Position numbers and translations under genes: made by a program. A stretch of 64,000 bases of DNA from Leptospirales bacterium (GTDB taxonomy: Bacteria; Spirochaetota; Leptospiria; Leptospirales; Leptonemataceae). The notes under the pieces are model-generated. The model saw only the letters and a program-made list of their open reading frames with translations. It ran no database searches and had not been told where the DNA came from. Positions 1-9,551 of this stretch are shown here, in pieces. Position 1 is the stretch's first letter, and each line of letters begins with the position of its first letter. The DNA lies in contig JAIBBM010000002.1 of assembly GCA_019694685.1 (NCBI GenBank), forward strand, positions 109,685 through 173,684, read 5' to 3'.

Positions 1-657
1 AAGGGCAAAGTAAGCGGGCGCAGGATCCTTTCGGCGAAGAAAAAAAATGATTCCGTGATACAAGGCAAGAACAAGCAAAATACCCACAAGAAATGCATCA
101 CGACCCAGCTCGCGCTCTCGCATGAGGGTGATATGTTCCATGGAGCCTATGTAGGCCCCGTAGCCAATTCCTCCGCGCGCGTGATGGAAGTTCGCAAGAT
201 GGATCACAAGAACCACCTCCGAAGAATCGGAAGGGATCTCGAAAACGCGCGGCCGCCACTCCGGTGTTGTAGTTGCTTCTGTTTCTCCAGGAGTTCCCGC
301 CGATCCGAGCAATCTACCATCCGCGTAAATCGAGTAAGCCGTTTCAGTGTGAGCAAAAAAGAGAGCGGGCCTGCGCAGCCCGGGCGGGAGAAGGACTTTC
401 AAACGATACGTGGCAAAGCCTGTCCCCGGTTCTCCGTGAGAGGGCCACACTCCGGGAACTGTCATGGTCCGATCTGCAGCAGCATCCTCCGTTGGAGGAA
501 GAAAACGATTTCGAAAAAATCCCCATTCGCCCTCTAGCTCTATGGGCTCCGAGTAAGTCATTTTGCTCAGGTCCAGGACGCCGCCCGCAGCAACAGGCAA
601 ACCCGTTCGAGGAGAACAGGCGGCAGCAATGAAAACGAACAAAATCGCACACCGCAT
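1..657 (-). CDS. 7TM-DISM sensor lipoprotein, N-terminal part (cut by window edge)
   Basis: Reading leftward from an ATG at 655-657 there is an open frame of 219 codons with no stop, running off position 1. The N-terminus is a lipoprotein signal (hydrophobic stretch, then AAAC). A beta-rich extracytoplasmic domain follows, ending in a segment with HLANFHHARGG, as in 7TMR-DISMED2 domains. The last visible residues (about 190-219) form a first membrane helix containing LALYHGIIF and RRKD, as at the start of the 7TMR-DISM 7TM block. In the family the 7TM part is followed by a cytoplasmic output domain (cyclase, kinase or phosphatase); that part lies outside, so the output is unknown. A run of eight A at 40-47 lies inside the gene. 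Confidence 0.75.
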   Translation of the reverse strand, partial: MRCAILFVFIAAACSPRTGLPVAAGGVLDLSKMTYSEPIELEGEWGFFRNRFLPPTEDAAADRTMTVPGVWPSHGEPGTGFATYRLKVLLPPGLRRPALFFAHTETAYSIYADGRLLGSAGTPGETEATTTPEWRPRVFEIPSDSSEVVLVIHLANFHHARGGIGYGAYIGSMEHITLMRERELGRDAFLVGILLVLALYHGIIFFLRRKDPAPAYFAL

Positions 658-735
658 AACCGATCGTGCAGGTCCTCCGGTGGAACGCAAGAAGGATGTT
701 GCTTGAATGGATGAGGGGGAATTCAAGAATCGCAT

Positions 736-2034
736 GTGCGCATCCATAAAATCTGCCTCCTCTCTTGCTTCTTCCTACTGTGTTCCGTCATCCAGAGTCT
801 CCACTGCGAAACCAGAGATTCATTCCTGGTCGTACAGACAGGGTGGACCACTGCGGCGGACACTATTTCGCAGGAAGAACTTCGACGCAGTTTTTGCGCT
901 GGATCCGTCCGCTCTTCTGCATCCGCATGGCCGGCAGCGAGCGCACTGTTCGGCTGCAAAGGAGCAGAACCCGCGAAAGTAGAGGCGTTCTATCCTGCTT
1001 CGCGCGAAAAACTCATCCTCCTCGATCTTTCAGAAACAACTCCCCGTATGAAAGCACTGAAAGTGGACGGTCTTTCGCCGTTCGCTGACGGTGAAAAATA
1101 TCCTCTTCGCGGTAAGTCCCTACCGCGGTTCACCCATTTTATTCTAACAGGCGTAAGCGCGCTCACTCGATACACTGGTAAGAGCGCGGATGCAAACGGA
1201 GTGTCGGTTCTCTCCGAACAGGTCAGACCATTCTTTCAAAGCGCAGATTTTGTTCACGTGAGCAACGAAGTAAGTTTTACATCTCCCTGCGTGTTTGAAA
1301 AAGGAACCAGGTTTTGCTCAAAGGAAGCTCACTTCCAGGTATACAGAGACCTGAAAGTAAACGTGGTTGAGCTTACGGGTAACCACAACCGCGACTACGG
1401 AAACGAACCATTCTTTCGCACATACGACTGGTTTCACGCTCACGGCATGAACACTTTCGGCGGCGGAAAAACAGAAGCATCCGCAAACGAACCACTGGTG
1501 TTGAACGCGAACGGAACGAGAATTGTATTGATTGGTTTTAACGAACTCTGTCCGCTGAATGAATGCGCCCAGGGATCCACTCCGGGCGCCAATCGATTCG
1601 AGGCGGAAAAAGCCCATCGCACAGTAACTGATATTCGAAAGAAGTATCCGGATGCGTTTGTCATTGCAACCGTACAGTACGGAGAAGTCAGCGCATACAA
1701 ACCAACGGAATCACAAAAACGCATCAGCTACGCGCTGCTGGACTCTGGCGCAGATCTGGCATACGGTTCCCAGGCACATCAGGTCCAACAAATGGAGTTT
1801 CGAAAAGGTAAAGTCATTCTTCACGGACTCGGAAATTTCCTGTTTGACCAGACACACACGTTTGGCCTCAGACAGGGATACTTTATGAATTTATACTTTC
1901 AAGGGAACCGCCTCGCAGGAATGGAACCAGTGTTTACCTGGATTGACGAAAAATTCAGGCCTGTTCCAGCCACTCCGGCTCAAGCACGCGAAATCAAATC
2001 CGCCATCTACTCCGACGATTTACTGTACAAATAG
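736..2034 (+). CDS. CapA-family metallophosphatase-like protein, secreted
   Basis: 432 aa. A signal peptide (MRIHKICLLSCFFLLCSVIQ) precedes a CapA/PgsA-like calcineurin fold. Visible family blocks are FVHVSNEVSF (about 172, equivalent to the NLE motif), a GNHNRDYG block (about 216), a TVQYGE strand block (about 313) and GSQAHQVQ...HGLGNFLFDQ (about 343-368). CapA proteins take part in poly-gamma-glutamate or polysaccharide export and anchoring. The stop lies 12 bp before the GTG of the next gene, so the two are probably co-transcribed. No CapB or CapC partners are nearby, so poly-glutamate capsule synthesis as such is not supported; a role in processing an envelope polymer is inference. Confidence 0.8.
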   Translation: MRIHKICLLSCFFLLCSVIQSLHCETRDSFLVVQTGWTTAADTISQEELRRSFCAGSVRSSASAWPAASALFGCKGAEPAKVEAFYPASREKLILLDLSETTPRMKALKVDGLSPFADGEKYPLRGKSLPRFTHFILTGVSALTRYTGKSADANGVSVLSEQVRPFFQSADFVHVSNEVSFTSPCVFEKGTRFCSKEAHFQVYRDLKVNVVELTGNHNRDYGNEPFFRTYDWFHAHGMNTFGGGKTEASANEPLVLNANGTRIVLIGFNELCPLNECAQGSTPGANRFEAEKAHRTVTDIRKKYPDAFVIATVQYGEVSAYKPTESQKRISYALLDSGADLAYGSQAHQVQQMEFRKGKVILHGLGNFLFDQTHTFGLRQGYFMNLYFQGNRLAGMEPVFTWIDEKFRPVPATPAQAREIKSAIYSDDLLYK

Positions 2035-2046
2035 GCTCGGTGTTTT

Positions 2047-2991
2047 GTGAACGGCTCTCAAGAAATCACCTGGACTCTCCATAAAGAAAATCCGCTCATT
2101 GCACCGCCCTGGCCTTCGCCTATCATCGCAGATCCTTCTCTTCTTCTTCCGGAGACATCACCCGACGGAAAGTGGCATCTGATCGCCCATTCCATTCTGG
2201 GCCTCCATTCATTCACATCCGAAGACGGAATCCATTGGAGTCGGCCCTCTTTTCTATTCGCAAATGCAATGCGGCCGTATCTGTATCAGGAGGGGGAAAC
2301 GTACTATCTATTCTACGAAAGATATCGATCTTTCCAGCTTCCTTTCTCCTGGGTTCCTTTTCCAAAATGGAAATCACGCATTGAAGTGAGAAGGTCGAAA
2401 GACCTGAAGCACTGGAGCAAACCGCACACGGTCTTGCTACCCCATCTTTCATGGCATGAGTCGAAATATGGAAAATCTATCTCTAACCCATGTCTTATAA
2501 AAGTTGAAAAAATTTATAGATTGTACTACAGTGCATCCCTGGAAAGAATCGAAGACTGTGGGTTCTGCGAACCGCGATACATTGGATATGCAGAAAGCGA
2601 ACAGATCACAGGACCATACACCTCCGCCACAGAGCCAATGATCACTCCGGAAGTATCCGATCCACATTGCAATCTCGCGGCTGGAGCCATGAAAGTAGTG
2701 GAGCACAACGGGCAGTATCTGGGTTTTCAAAACGGCATTTATGTGGATGAGCGCAGTGTCTCTGGATCCGCCATTCTACTCCTGAAATCGGCAGACGGAA
2801 TCACATGGTCCAGGCCCACCGAGCCGATCCTCAAACCAACCAGTGGCTGGATGCGAAGCCACGTGTATGCCCTGGACGTAAAGCGTCGCAGCAAGACATG
2901 GTACCTCTACTTCAACGCACGAGACGACTGGCACTGGACCAGGGGCAAAGAAAAAATAGGCCTCCTGCTGGGCGAAGAGGCGGTCCCGTAA
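2047..2991 (+). CDS. Glycoside hydrolase-like five-bladed beta-propeller protein
   Basis: 314 aa from a GTG start. Repeated blade motifs of the GH43/GH32/GH130 type are visible: SEDGIHWSRP (about 58), RRSKDLKHWSKP (about 116), KSADGITWSRP (about 247) and Y-x-L-Y-F/Y strands such as YYLFYERY and WYLYFNARDD. The early ADPSLLLPE block resembles the first-blade acidic residue of these folds. No signal peptide is evident, so it is probably cytoplasmic. The exact family and substrate cannot be read from sequence. It sits between the CapA-like gene (12 bp) and the ATP-grasp/FMN fusion (74 bp) on the same strand. Confidence 0.7.
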   Translation: MNGSQEITWTLHKENPLIAPPWPSPIIADPSLLLPETSPDGKWHLIAHSILGLHSFTSEDGIHWSRPSFLFANAMRPYLYQEGETYYLFYERYRSFQLPFSWVPFPKWKSRIEVRRSKDLKHWSKPHTVLLPHLSWHESKYGKSISNPCLIKVEKIYRLYYSASLERIEDCGFCEPRYIGYAESEQITGPYTSATEPMITPEVSDPHCNLAAGAMKVVEHNGQYLGFQNGIYVDERSVSGSAILLLKSADGITWSRPTEPILKPTSGWMRSHVYALDVKRRSKTWYLYFNARDDWHWTRGKEKIGLLLGEEAVP

Positions 2992-3065
2992 CCCGCCAGA
3001 AGCCATTTCTCCTCATATAAATGCCGTTCCTGCCGACCTTTATAAGAGACCCGGAGGACCATTTC

Positions 3066-5387
3066 ATGGCAAGAAACCTCATCATCATTGGCGGTGGCAC
3101 GCTTCAAATGCCTCTCATCGAAACCGCAAAGGCTATGGGGCTTTTTACAATTGTCTTTGATATGACCCTGGAAGCCCCTGGAATGAAAGCGGCGCATCTC
3201 CCGGTGACTATGAGCACACGCGACATAGATGGATGCGTGCGCGAAGCCAAACGCCTCCGCGAAACCATGCAAATTCACGGCGTGGTGACAGCCGGGACAG
3301 ACGCAAGCCGGGCTGTTGCCGCGATCGCAGGTGCCCTGGAACTTCCAGGCATTCGCTACGCAGATGCAGAAGCAGCATCAAACAAAGTACTCATGCGAAA
3401 AAGATTGAAGCAACAGGGAGTTCCTGGTCCTGATTTTAGATCCGTATGGTCCATCAAAGAAGCGCGCGAAGCCATGGACGAGCTCACCTTCCCACTCGTA
3501 CTCAAGCCTGCAGACAACATGGGCGCGCGCGGCGTTATCAAAATCAAAACTCGCGATGAAATCTACTCAGCATTTCGTCATGCAAAGAAGTACAGTCCTA
3601 CCGGAGAAATGATCCTCGAAGAATTCATGGAAGGGCCAGAGCTTTCTATAGACGCACTCGCCTGGAAAGGTCACATTCGCCTCACCGGAGTAGCTGACCG
3701 GATCATCGCTCGTGAGCCATACTTCGTGGAACTCGGACACAACATGCCTTCGTCTTTGCCCGCAAGCGTACTTGAAGAGGCGGAGGAAGTAATGAAAGCC
3801 GGGATGCGGGCGCTCGGCATTCATACTGGCGCAGGAAAAGGCGACATCAAGGTGGCGAGACTTCCAGCCGGACAAAAGAATTCACGTCACGCGACACCTT
3901 ACGATGATTATGCGGTAAAAGTCGGCGAGATCGCCGCACGTTTGTCAGGCGGTTTCATGTCTTCGCACACTTTCCCGCTTCATTCAGGCATAAATCTACA
4001 CAAAGCGGCCATCCAGATTGCGCTTGGAGATGAACCTTCTTCTCTGGAACCAACTCGCAACCTCGTTGCGATTGAAAGAGGCATTCTATCTTCTCCAGGA
4101 AAGATTCTTGAGCTCAACGGCGTAGCGGAAATGAGCCAGGTGAAAGGAATCGAACATATCTTCTTCACAAAGAAGACAGGCGAAATCATCCAAGAGGCAA
4201 CCAGCAATCTGGACAAAGTCGGCCATGTGATTGCCGTCGCTCCGTCTCTGGAAGAAGCAGAGGCCGCAGCCCAGGAATGTTTGCGCAGAGTTCAGATCAC
4301 AGTCGACGACACATTCAGCGTGGACTGGAAAGCCGTAGAGGAAAAAGCACGAACCAGATTCACAGACCAGGTCTGCTGGGTTTGCAAATCATGCGTGGGA
4401 AATTGCGCGAGCGCTGTTCCTGGAATGGGCGGTGTAGGCAACATGACTACATTCAGAGACAACTCGAACGCACTTGGAGAAATTCGCGTCATTCCCAGGT
4501 ACATTCGCGGTCAAATACAGCCGGACACAACGTTTGAGTTCCTTGGAAGAAAGTTTGAGCTCCCCATTATGTCCGCACCCATGACTGGCACTGCTACAAA
4601 CATGAATGCTGCGATCTCTGAATATGACCTGGCTCGCATTTTGATTCACGGCGCACGCGAAAGCGGAAGCATCGCCTGGGTGGGCGATGGTGCCACTCCT
4701 GATCGATACAAAACAATCTTTCGAGCACTATCAGAAGCAGATTCATTCGGAATTGCGATTTGTAAGCCAAGGGCAGACGAAGCTGCTCTTCGCGAACGAT
4801 TCAAAGCAGCAGAAGAACTGGGGCTGATAGCCGTTGGAATGGACATTGACGCGATTTCGTTTCGCACAATGGAATTGAAGAAGCTGGGTGCCACTGCGCG
4901 AAACTACGAAGCACTTCGAATGCTGAGAGACTCAGTCAAACTGCCCTTTATATTGAAGGGAATCATGTCACCGGAAGACGCAGAAGAGGCACTGCGTGCT
5001 GGAGTTTCTGCAATTGTAGTGAGCAACCATGGAGGTCGCGTTCTGGATGATATGCCAGGCACAGCGCGTGTGTTGCCTGAAATTGTAAGAGCAGTTGGTG
5101 GTAGAATTCCTGTACTCGTGGATGGTGGAGTGCGAAGCGGTCAGGATACCTTTAAGATGCTGGCCCTGGGTGCCAGCGCTGTCCTGGTGGGACGCCCGCT
5201 TGGAATTGCGGCTGTAGGCGGAGACATTGCTGCTGTGAAATATGTCTTCTCTCGCTATCGAGAAGAGCTGGCCCGAACCATGAACCTGTGTGGAACAGAA
5301 AAGCTAACTGAAATCGACTCTGGCTTCATCCGAACCTACACTACAGAACGCGAAGAAGCAGATCGATCTTCGCATACGGAAGGGTGA
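3066..5387 (+). CDS. ATP-grasp ligase fused to FMN-dependent alpha-hydroxy-acid dehydrogenase-like domain
   Basis: 773 aa. An ATG at 3066 is preceded by GGAGG (3053-3057), so I prefer it over an in-frame ATG at 3021. Residues about 1-410 are an ATP-grasp enzyme of the carbamoyl-phosphate-synthase/PurK-like type: IIIGGGTLQ, then FPLVLKPADNMGARGV, then EEFMEGPELSIDAL. A linker carries C437-x2-C440-x2-C443-x3-C447. Residues about 450-760 match the FMN_dh fold: PIMSAPMTG, FILKGIMSPEDA, SNHGGR (His655, Arg658) and VLVDGGVRSG with the phosphate-binding GASAVLVGRP. The cysteine cluster followed by VPGMGGVG is also seen in stand-alone clostridial members of this FMN family. The two halves suggest coupled ligation and oxidation; substrates are unknown. 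Confidence 0.8.
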   Translation: MARNLIIIGGGTLQMPLIETAKAMGLFTIVFDMTLEAPGMKAAHLPVTMSTRDIDGCVREAKRLRETMQIHGVVTAGTDASRAVAAIAGALELPGIRYADAEAASNKVLMRKRLKQQGVPGPDFRSVWSIKEAREAMDELTFPLVLKPADNMGARGVIKIKTRDEIYSAFRHAKKYSPTGEMILEEFMEGPELSIDALAWKGHIRLTGVADRIIAREPYFVELGHNMPSSLPASVLEEAEEVMKAGMRALGIHTGAGKGDIKVARLPAGQKNSRHATPYDDYAVKVGEIAARLSGGFMSSHTFPLHSGINLHKAAIQIALGDEPSSLEPTRNLVAIERGILSSPGKILELNGVAEMSQVKGIEHIFFTKKTGEIIQEATSNLDKVGHVIAVAPSLEEAEAAAQECLRRVQITVDDTFSVDWKAVEEKARTRFTDQVCWVCKSCVGNCASAVPGMGGVGNMTTFRDNSNALGEIRVIPRYIRGQIQPDTTFEFLGRKFELPIMSAPMTGTATNMNAAISEYDLARILIHGARESGSIAWVGDGATPDRYKTIFRALSEADSFGIAICKPRADEAALRERFKAAEELGLIAVGMDIDAISFRTMELKKLGATARNYEALRMLRDSVKLPFILKGIMSPEDAEEALRAGVSAIVVSNHGGRVLDDMPGTARVLPEIVRAVGGRIPVLVDGGVRSGQDTFKMLALGASAVLVGRPLGIAAVGGDIAAVKYVFSRYREELARTMNLCGTEKLTEIDSGFIRTYTTEREEADRSSHTEG

Positions 5388-5395
5388 CCAGGCGA

Positions 5396-6118
5396 TCAGC
5401 CGTGAGCGAGAGACTCTAGATCCCTGGCGAGTTCTTTGCGAAAGGAAGCAGTCACTCCGCGAAATGCAATGCCTGCGCCGTCTTCGTCCACTCGGACTAC
5501 ACCTGCCCTGCATTTGTACTCATGGCCTTCAATGCGAAACGTCAGGTGAACTTCTTCGCCTGGCGATCGATAACAATCTTCCCAGTCGACGTAGATCCCT
5601 GTATCGCTGACATCGAGAGTAGTCCTGCGAATTCCATCCACAATGACTTCCACAACGATTGGCTTTCTTTTCTGGAGACGCCATCCGCGCGGATACATGC
5701 GAAGATAAGGCGCAGAAATATCGCGCCGCAGAAAATAGAAAACCGCTGAAACAAAGATCGCAGTCTGCACGAGAGCATTCACGTTGTAAAGCTGACGCGA
5801 AAGTGCGAGGATGGCAGCATTGTAAGCAAGGAGCGTGGTCGCGTAGGCAAGAAACAACCACCAGGCCCAGCGCTTCACCATCAGTAGTCCAACGCCAATT
5901 ACAATCGGAAGCAAGAGAAGTACGATCTCAAACGGATTTAAAGCTCCAAGCAACGTGCGAGGATACTTCCATGGAATGCTCAGTCGCTGGCCCAGTGCGA
6001 TGTAATTCATCACTGGCAGCGACAGAAAGATCACTCCAAAGATCAAGATTGTCCATGGCAGACGAATCCTGCGACGGCGTTCGAAGAAAGGTATCTTTAG
6101 TCTAAATTCTGAATCCAT
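5396..6118 (-). CDS. Membrane-anchored PilZ-domain protein
   Basis: 240 aa. The N-terminal ~130 residues contain about four hydrophobic helices (around 20-42, 62-82, 86-106, 112-130). The C-terminal ~100 residues are a PilZ domain with both c-di-GMP contacts visible: RLQKR (RxxxR) and DVSDTG (D/NxSxxG). It is therefore a candidate membrane c-di-GMP receptor. Its ATG overlaps the stop of the upstream lipoprotein gene (TGATG at 6116-6120), suggesting translational coupling. It is convergent with the ATP-grasp/FMN gene, only 8 bp apart. Confidence 0.85.
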   Translation of the reverse strand: MDSEFRLKIPFFERRRRIRLPWTILIFGVIFLSLPVMNYIALGQRLSIPWKYPRTLLGALNPFEIVLLLLPIVIGVGLLMVKRWAWWLFLAYATTLLAYNAAILALSRQLYNVNALVQTAIFVSAVFYFLRRDISAPYLRMYPRGWRLQKRKPIVVEVIVDGIRRTTLDVSDTGIYVDWEDCYRSPGEEVHLTFRIEGHEYKCRAGVVRVDEDGAGIAFRGVTASFRKELARDLESLAHG

Positions 6119-9100
6119 CAGTTTGCCGGCACATTAAAGAATGTATTCACTTCGCATCCGGGCTGTCCCAGATCAATCAATCCCTGAGCACTGCTGAAAC
6201 AGAACATCTGCCACCAATCGCTGACCTGAGAAGGTCCAGCTGCCACTGAGCGCACAAGTCCCTGCGATTTAAAGACTTTCACGGTCGCGCCTGATTGCCC
6301 GATGGTGAGCACAGTATCACGGTTCTTGCCACGGCTCCAGTTGTAGACACTGTACCCTCTTCGCGGCTGTGTCCACACAGTTCCTTTCATAGTCACTGTT
6401 TCCGGACCATATCCTGTGACAACATCCCAGTCCAGAAGCAGATCGCCGCTCAACTTCGTACGATCATTCCAGACAACTTGATTGGGCCAGCCTGATCCAT
6501 ACTCCAGGTGGGAGTCTAGATCTTTGGGCGTTGCGTTCCATGATAAAACAATTCTCACTTCATTGGCACCTAACACTGGAGATACGAGAATATCCTGCGC
6601 TGCAGGTGTGTCTGTTCCAGCAGAGATCACGGTACGATACGTAGTGGAATAGCCTGAACCTGATACTTCCAGAGTATAGTTGCCCGCCGGAACATTCGCA
6701 ACTACGAAAGCTCCGTTGGAACCTGTCACCACGGCTGGAAGAGTAGCACCGTTCGCATCGATTGCGTAAGCACCCGTTGTAACTCCAACTCCTGGGCGAA
6801 GACGCACAGTCAGAGAAGAGATCGGCTGATTGTTCAGTGCGTTCAGTGCTCTGCCACCAATGGAAGCCGGAGGATGCGATCCTGGAACCATGGTAATGAT
6901 GTCAAAGTTCGTAGTTGCATTTCCCTGAATCGTGACGATTCCTTCTACTGTTTTGTATCCGGCAGAAACGAACTTCAATTTCCAGACTCCCGCAGGTAGT
7001 GCGAAGATGGAATACTGTGGCGCGTTTGCAAACTGGCTGGGCCCGGATGCCAGGCTTGCCGGAATCACTCCGGCTGGCGGATGAATTCCAGACGCCGGGT
7101 GAGTGACTTCAAGTGAATACGGATCGGTGAAATTAAATCCGCCCGGAAGCTTCACATAGCCGGTCAAATTTCCTTTGGGTCCATCCACGACGATCGGTGG
7201 ATTCACGGACACAGAACCACCGTTAGACGGCACTGTGACTGGTATTGTACCCGTAACATATCCATTTTTTGAAATCTGCAGCACGTAATCGCCTGGATCA
7301 ATATTGTCAAAACTATAAGATCCGTTCGAAGGAGTGGTTACGTCAGCAACCTGAACGTCCGCTGAATTGCTGAGTCTGCTCACGTTCGCGATTGGATTTG
7401 AATCCTTTCTAGCAGGCGAAAAAGAAATCAGAGACGGATCCGGATTTGTATCGCGTCCGAGCTGAACGAGGGCTCCGGAAATAGCCTCTGTCGAGAATGC
7501 ATCCGTTACAACTCCGGAAATTTTGCCACGGGGCAGGTGCGCGGCGATTGCGCCCACGCTCAGGGTAGTGGCAGCAGTAGGAGTGTTGCTTGCGACAGAA
7601 CCGTTGGTGGCAGTCGTCAGAGATCCGCTCATATGACCGCGCGGGTCTATGATGTAGATGGAATAGCTGTTAGACTTGAACCAGTAGTTCGTTCCATCTG
7701 TTGTGATGGAGTCCGAAACAGAGTCAGTTCCCGAAATATTCGCCGTCGTAACATTGCCGCCCGCGAATTGAGAAGCAGCATAGGCCACCCGGGCAGAATC
7801 ATCTGTCAAACCTGCAGGCAGAACTACGTGCTGAGCCGTGAATGTAAACGTGCCGGCCGCTGAAGTAGTGGTGACGTGTGCCACTGCATCCCCCGCATTG
7901 TTGCGATTGTTTAGCATGACTACAATCAAACCGGAAAGGGCATACCCTTGATTCGTGTAGCCGGCCACAGTAGCACCGTAAGATTGCTTTGATCCATCGA
8001 TCAGAGTGTCCACCACAACCGCCTGACCAGATATACGGGATCTCTTGGGGTCCGATGTAAGGGAAATGTTCGCCGTCTCGTCCGCACCATTGAGGGTGAT
8101 TTCTCCGGCTGTAGAAGACTGATATCCGGCCGCGCTTACATAGTAAGCCCACTTTCCGGCCACCGCAGTCATGTATAGATTTCCACCCGCATCAGGCCCG
8201 TTATACGACTTTGTGAGGTAAGTCGAATAGCTTCCCGTGCCGTTTTTTTCTGCAATCCATCTTGCGGCTGCCGCACCGAGCACCGGGTCTGTAAGAAGAT
8301 AGGTGAGCTTAGAAACAGGCTGAGATGCGGCCGGTCTAAAGCTAATGACGGCACCTGCAATGCCCGCGCTTGTAGCCGCATCCCGAATGGTTCCGGCAAT
8401 GTTAGAAGCCTTAGGAATCACAGATATGGATCCAGCATTCACACTCGTAGATGCTCCGGTTGCGAGAGGAACAAAGAGCAAAGAAGCATTCTGAGTATTG
8501 TAGGCGGAGCCGGAGATCTCAATTCGATAAATGCCGCCGGCAACAGAAGATGCAGACAGAGTGAAAGCCCCGCTTCCGTCTGTAGTAGTTTGCGCCACCA
8601 CAGAACCGCCAGAAGAAATGAGCTTCACAGTCAGACCGGATGCAGCCGCCACGTTAGCCGCATTGTCTACCTGCCCACTGATGGATGCTGGTGCCTGCGT
8701 TGCAGGAGTCCACGCGCACTGGGCGGGAGAAAGATTCACCTGCGTGGCTGTTCCAATGTTGTAACCTTCGAAGGCAAAATGAAACCCGACAGATCCATCA
8801 GTAAATGGACGACCGCTGGCGGATTGTGCCGATCCGATTACTTTGACAGAATAGTTTCCGTTGTGTAAATTTGCAATGTTGAACGAATAGTCCCCGGATG
8901 CATTCGTGGTTGTGCTTGCGATGACAGCATCATCTGCGTCCAGAAGTTGCACTGTAGTCCCGGCAGGAAGCGGACCCGCGCTCACAGTTGTCACTCCGTC
9001 GCTGTACCCCGGAGTGAGCGCCTTCCCTGAAATTTTCGCAGGCCCTGCCGCAAACTGCTGCACTTGTGTGATGATTGGCTGAAGAGCGACTAACGTTGCT

Positions 9101-9549
9101 CCTGACTGAGAAGGGTTGAATACAAAATTAAAATCCACGTAACCCTGGTTTAGTCCACCGCCATCAGGAATCAGTACGCGATAATTATTATTGGAAAGAT
9201 CAGGCACATCGAAGGTGTAAACCCCAAAACTATCTGGAGTGGCCGTAGCGATCACATTCCCCAGAGGATCCACCAGAGAAACTTCAATTCCTGAGAAATC
9301 AAACCCCGTCTGTGCAGATGAACCATTCATGGGAGAAATGGAACCAGAAATCTGAGCCGGACCGGCTGTGGGAGCCTCTTGCTGCGAGGTTCCAGAGTTT
9401 TCTGGAAGAGCATTCCCATTTGCGTCGAGCACTGCCATTCCCGCCCCGAATGGAAAAAGCAAGAACCCCTTCTTACTCTTCTTCCCACCACAGGCAGTGA
9501 GCGCCACTAGTATAGAAACTATAACAATTGAGAATTTGAAAGTACGCAT
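6118..9549 (-). CDS. Large repeat-rich surface lipoprotein with carboxypeptidase-regulatory-like domains
   Basis: 1143 aa. The signal ends in LTAC (lipobox). A hydrophobic FLLFPFG patch follows shortly after the cysteine. The body is a chain of about eight or nine Ig-like/Cna-B or carboxypeptidase-regulatory-like modules, each with an ISG-x-V/ALVQL...TDGSGAFTL...AGxYRxEISGSGY pattern. The last ~130 residues resemble the DUF2135/YfaP type (VLSWNATPKDLDSHL, then YNWSRG). Composition is rich in Ser, Thr, Ala, Gly and Asn, as in exported proteins. It is coupled to the PilZ gene by a TGATG overlap. The start lies directly downstream of a run of seven G on its coding strand (9552-9558) and a hairpin. 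Confidence 0.75.
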   Translation of the reverse strand: MRTFKFSIVIVSILVALTACGGKKSKKGFLLFPFGAGMAVLDANGNALPENSGTSQQEAPTAGPAQISGSISPMNGSSAQTGFDFSGIEVSLVDPLGNVIATATPDSFGVYTFDVPDLSNNNYRVLIPDGGGLNQGYVDFNFVFNPSQSGATLVALQPIITQVQQFAAGPAKISGKALTPGYSDGVTTVSAGPLPAGTTVQLLDADDAVIASTTTNASGDYSFNIANLHNGNYSVKVIGSAQSASGRPFTDGSVGFHFAFEGYNIGTATQVNLSPAQCAWTPATQAPASISGQVDNAANVAAASGLTVKLISSGGSVVAQTTTDGSGAFTLSASSVAGGIYRIEISGSAYNTQNASLLFVPLATGASTSVNAGSISVIPKASNIAGTIRDAATSAGIAGAVISFRPAASQPVSKLTYLLTDPVLGAAAARWIAEKNGTGSYSTYLTKSYNGPDAGGNLYMTAVAGKWAYYVSAAGYQSSTAGEITLNGADETANISLTSDPKRSRISGQAVVVDTLIDGSKQSYGATVAGYTNQGYALSGLIVVMLNNRNNAGDAVAHVTTTSAAGTFTFTAQHVVLPAGLTDDSARVAYAASQFAGGNVTTANISGTDSVSDSITTDGTNYWFKSNSYSIYIIDPRGHMSGSLTTATNGSVASNTPTAATTLSVGAIAAHLPRGKISGVVTDAFSTEAISGALVQLGRDTNPDPSLISFSPARKDSNPIANVSRLSNSADVQVADVTTPSNGSYSFDNIDPGDYVLQISKNGYVTGTIPVTVPSNGGSVSVNPPIVVDGPKGNLTGYVKLPGGFNFTDPYSLEVTHPASGIHPPAGVIPASLASGPSQFANAPQYSIFALPAGVWKLKFVSAGYKTVEGIVTIQGNATTNFDIITMVPGSHPPASIGGRALNALNNQPISSLTVRLRPGVGVTTGAYAIDANGATLPAVVTGSNGAFVVANVPAGNYTLEVSGSGYSTTYRTVISAGTDTPAAQDILVSPVLGANEVRIVLSWNATPKDLDSHLEYGSGWPNQVVWNDRTKLSGDLLLDWDVVTGYGPETVTMKGTVWTQPRRGYSVYNWSRGKNRDTVLTIGQSGATVKVFKSQGLVRSVAAGPSQVSDWWQMFCFSSAQGLIDLGQPGCEVNTFFNVPAN

Positions 9550-9551
9550 GT

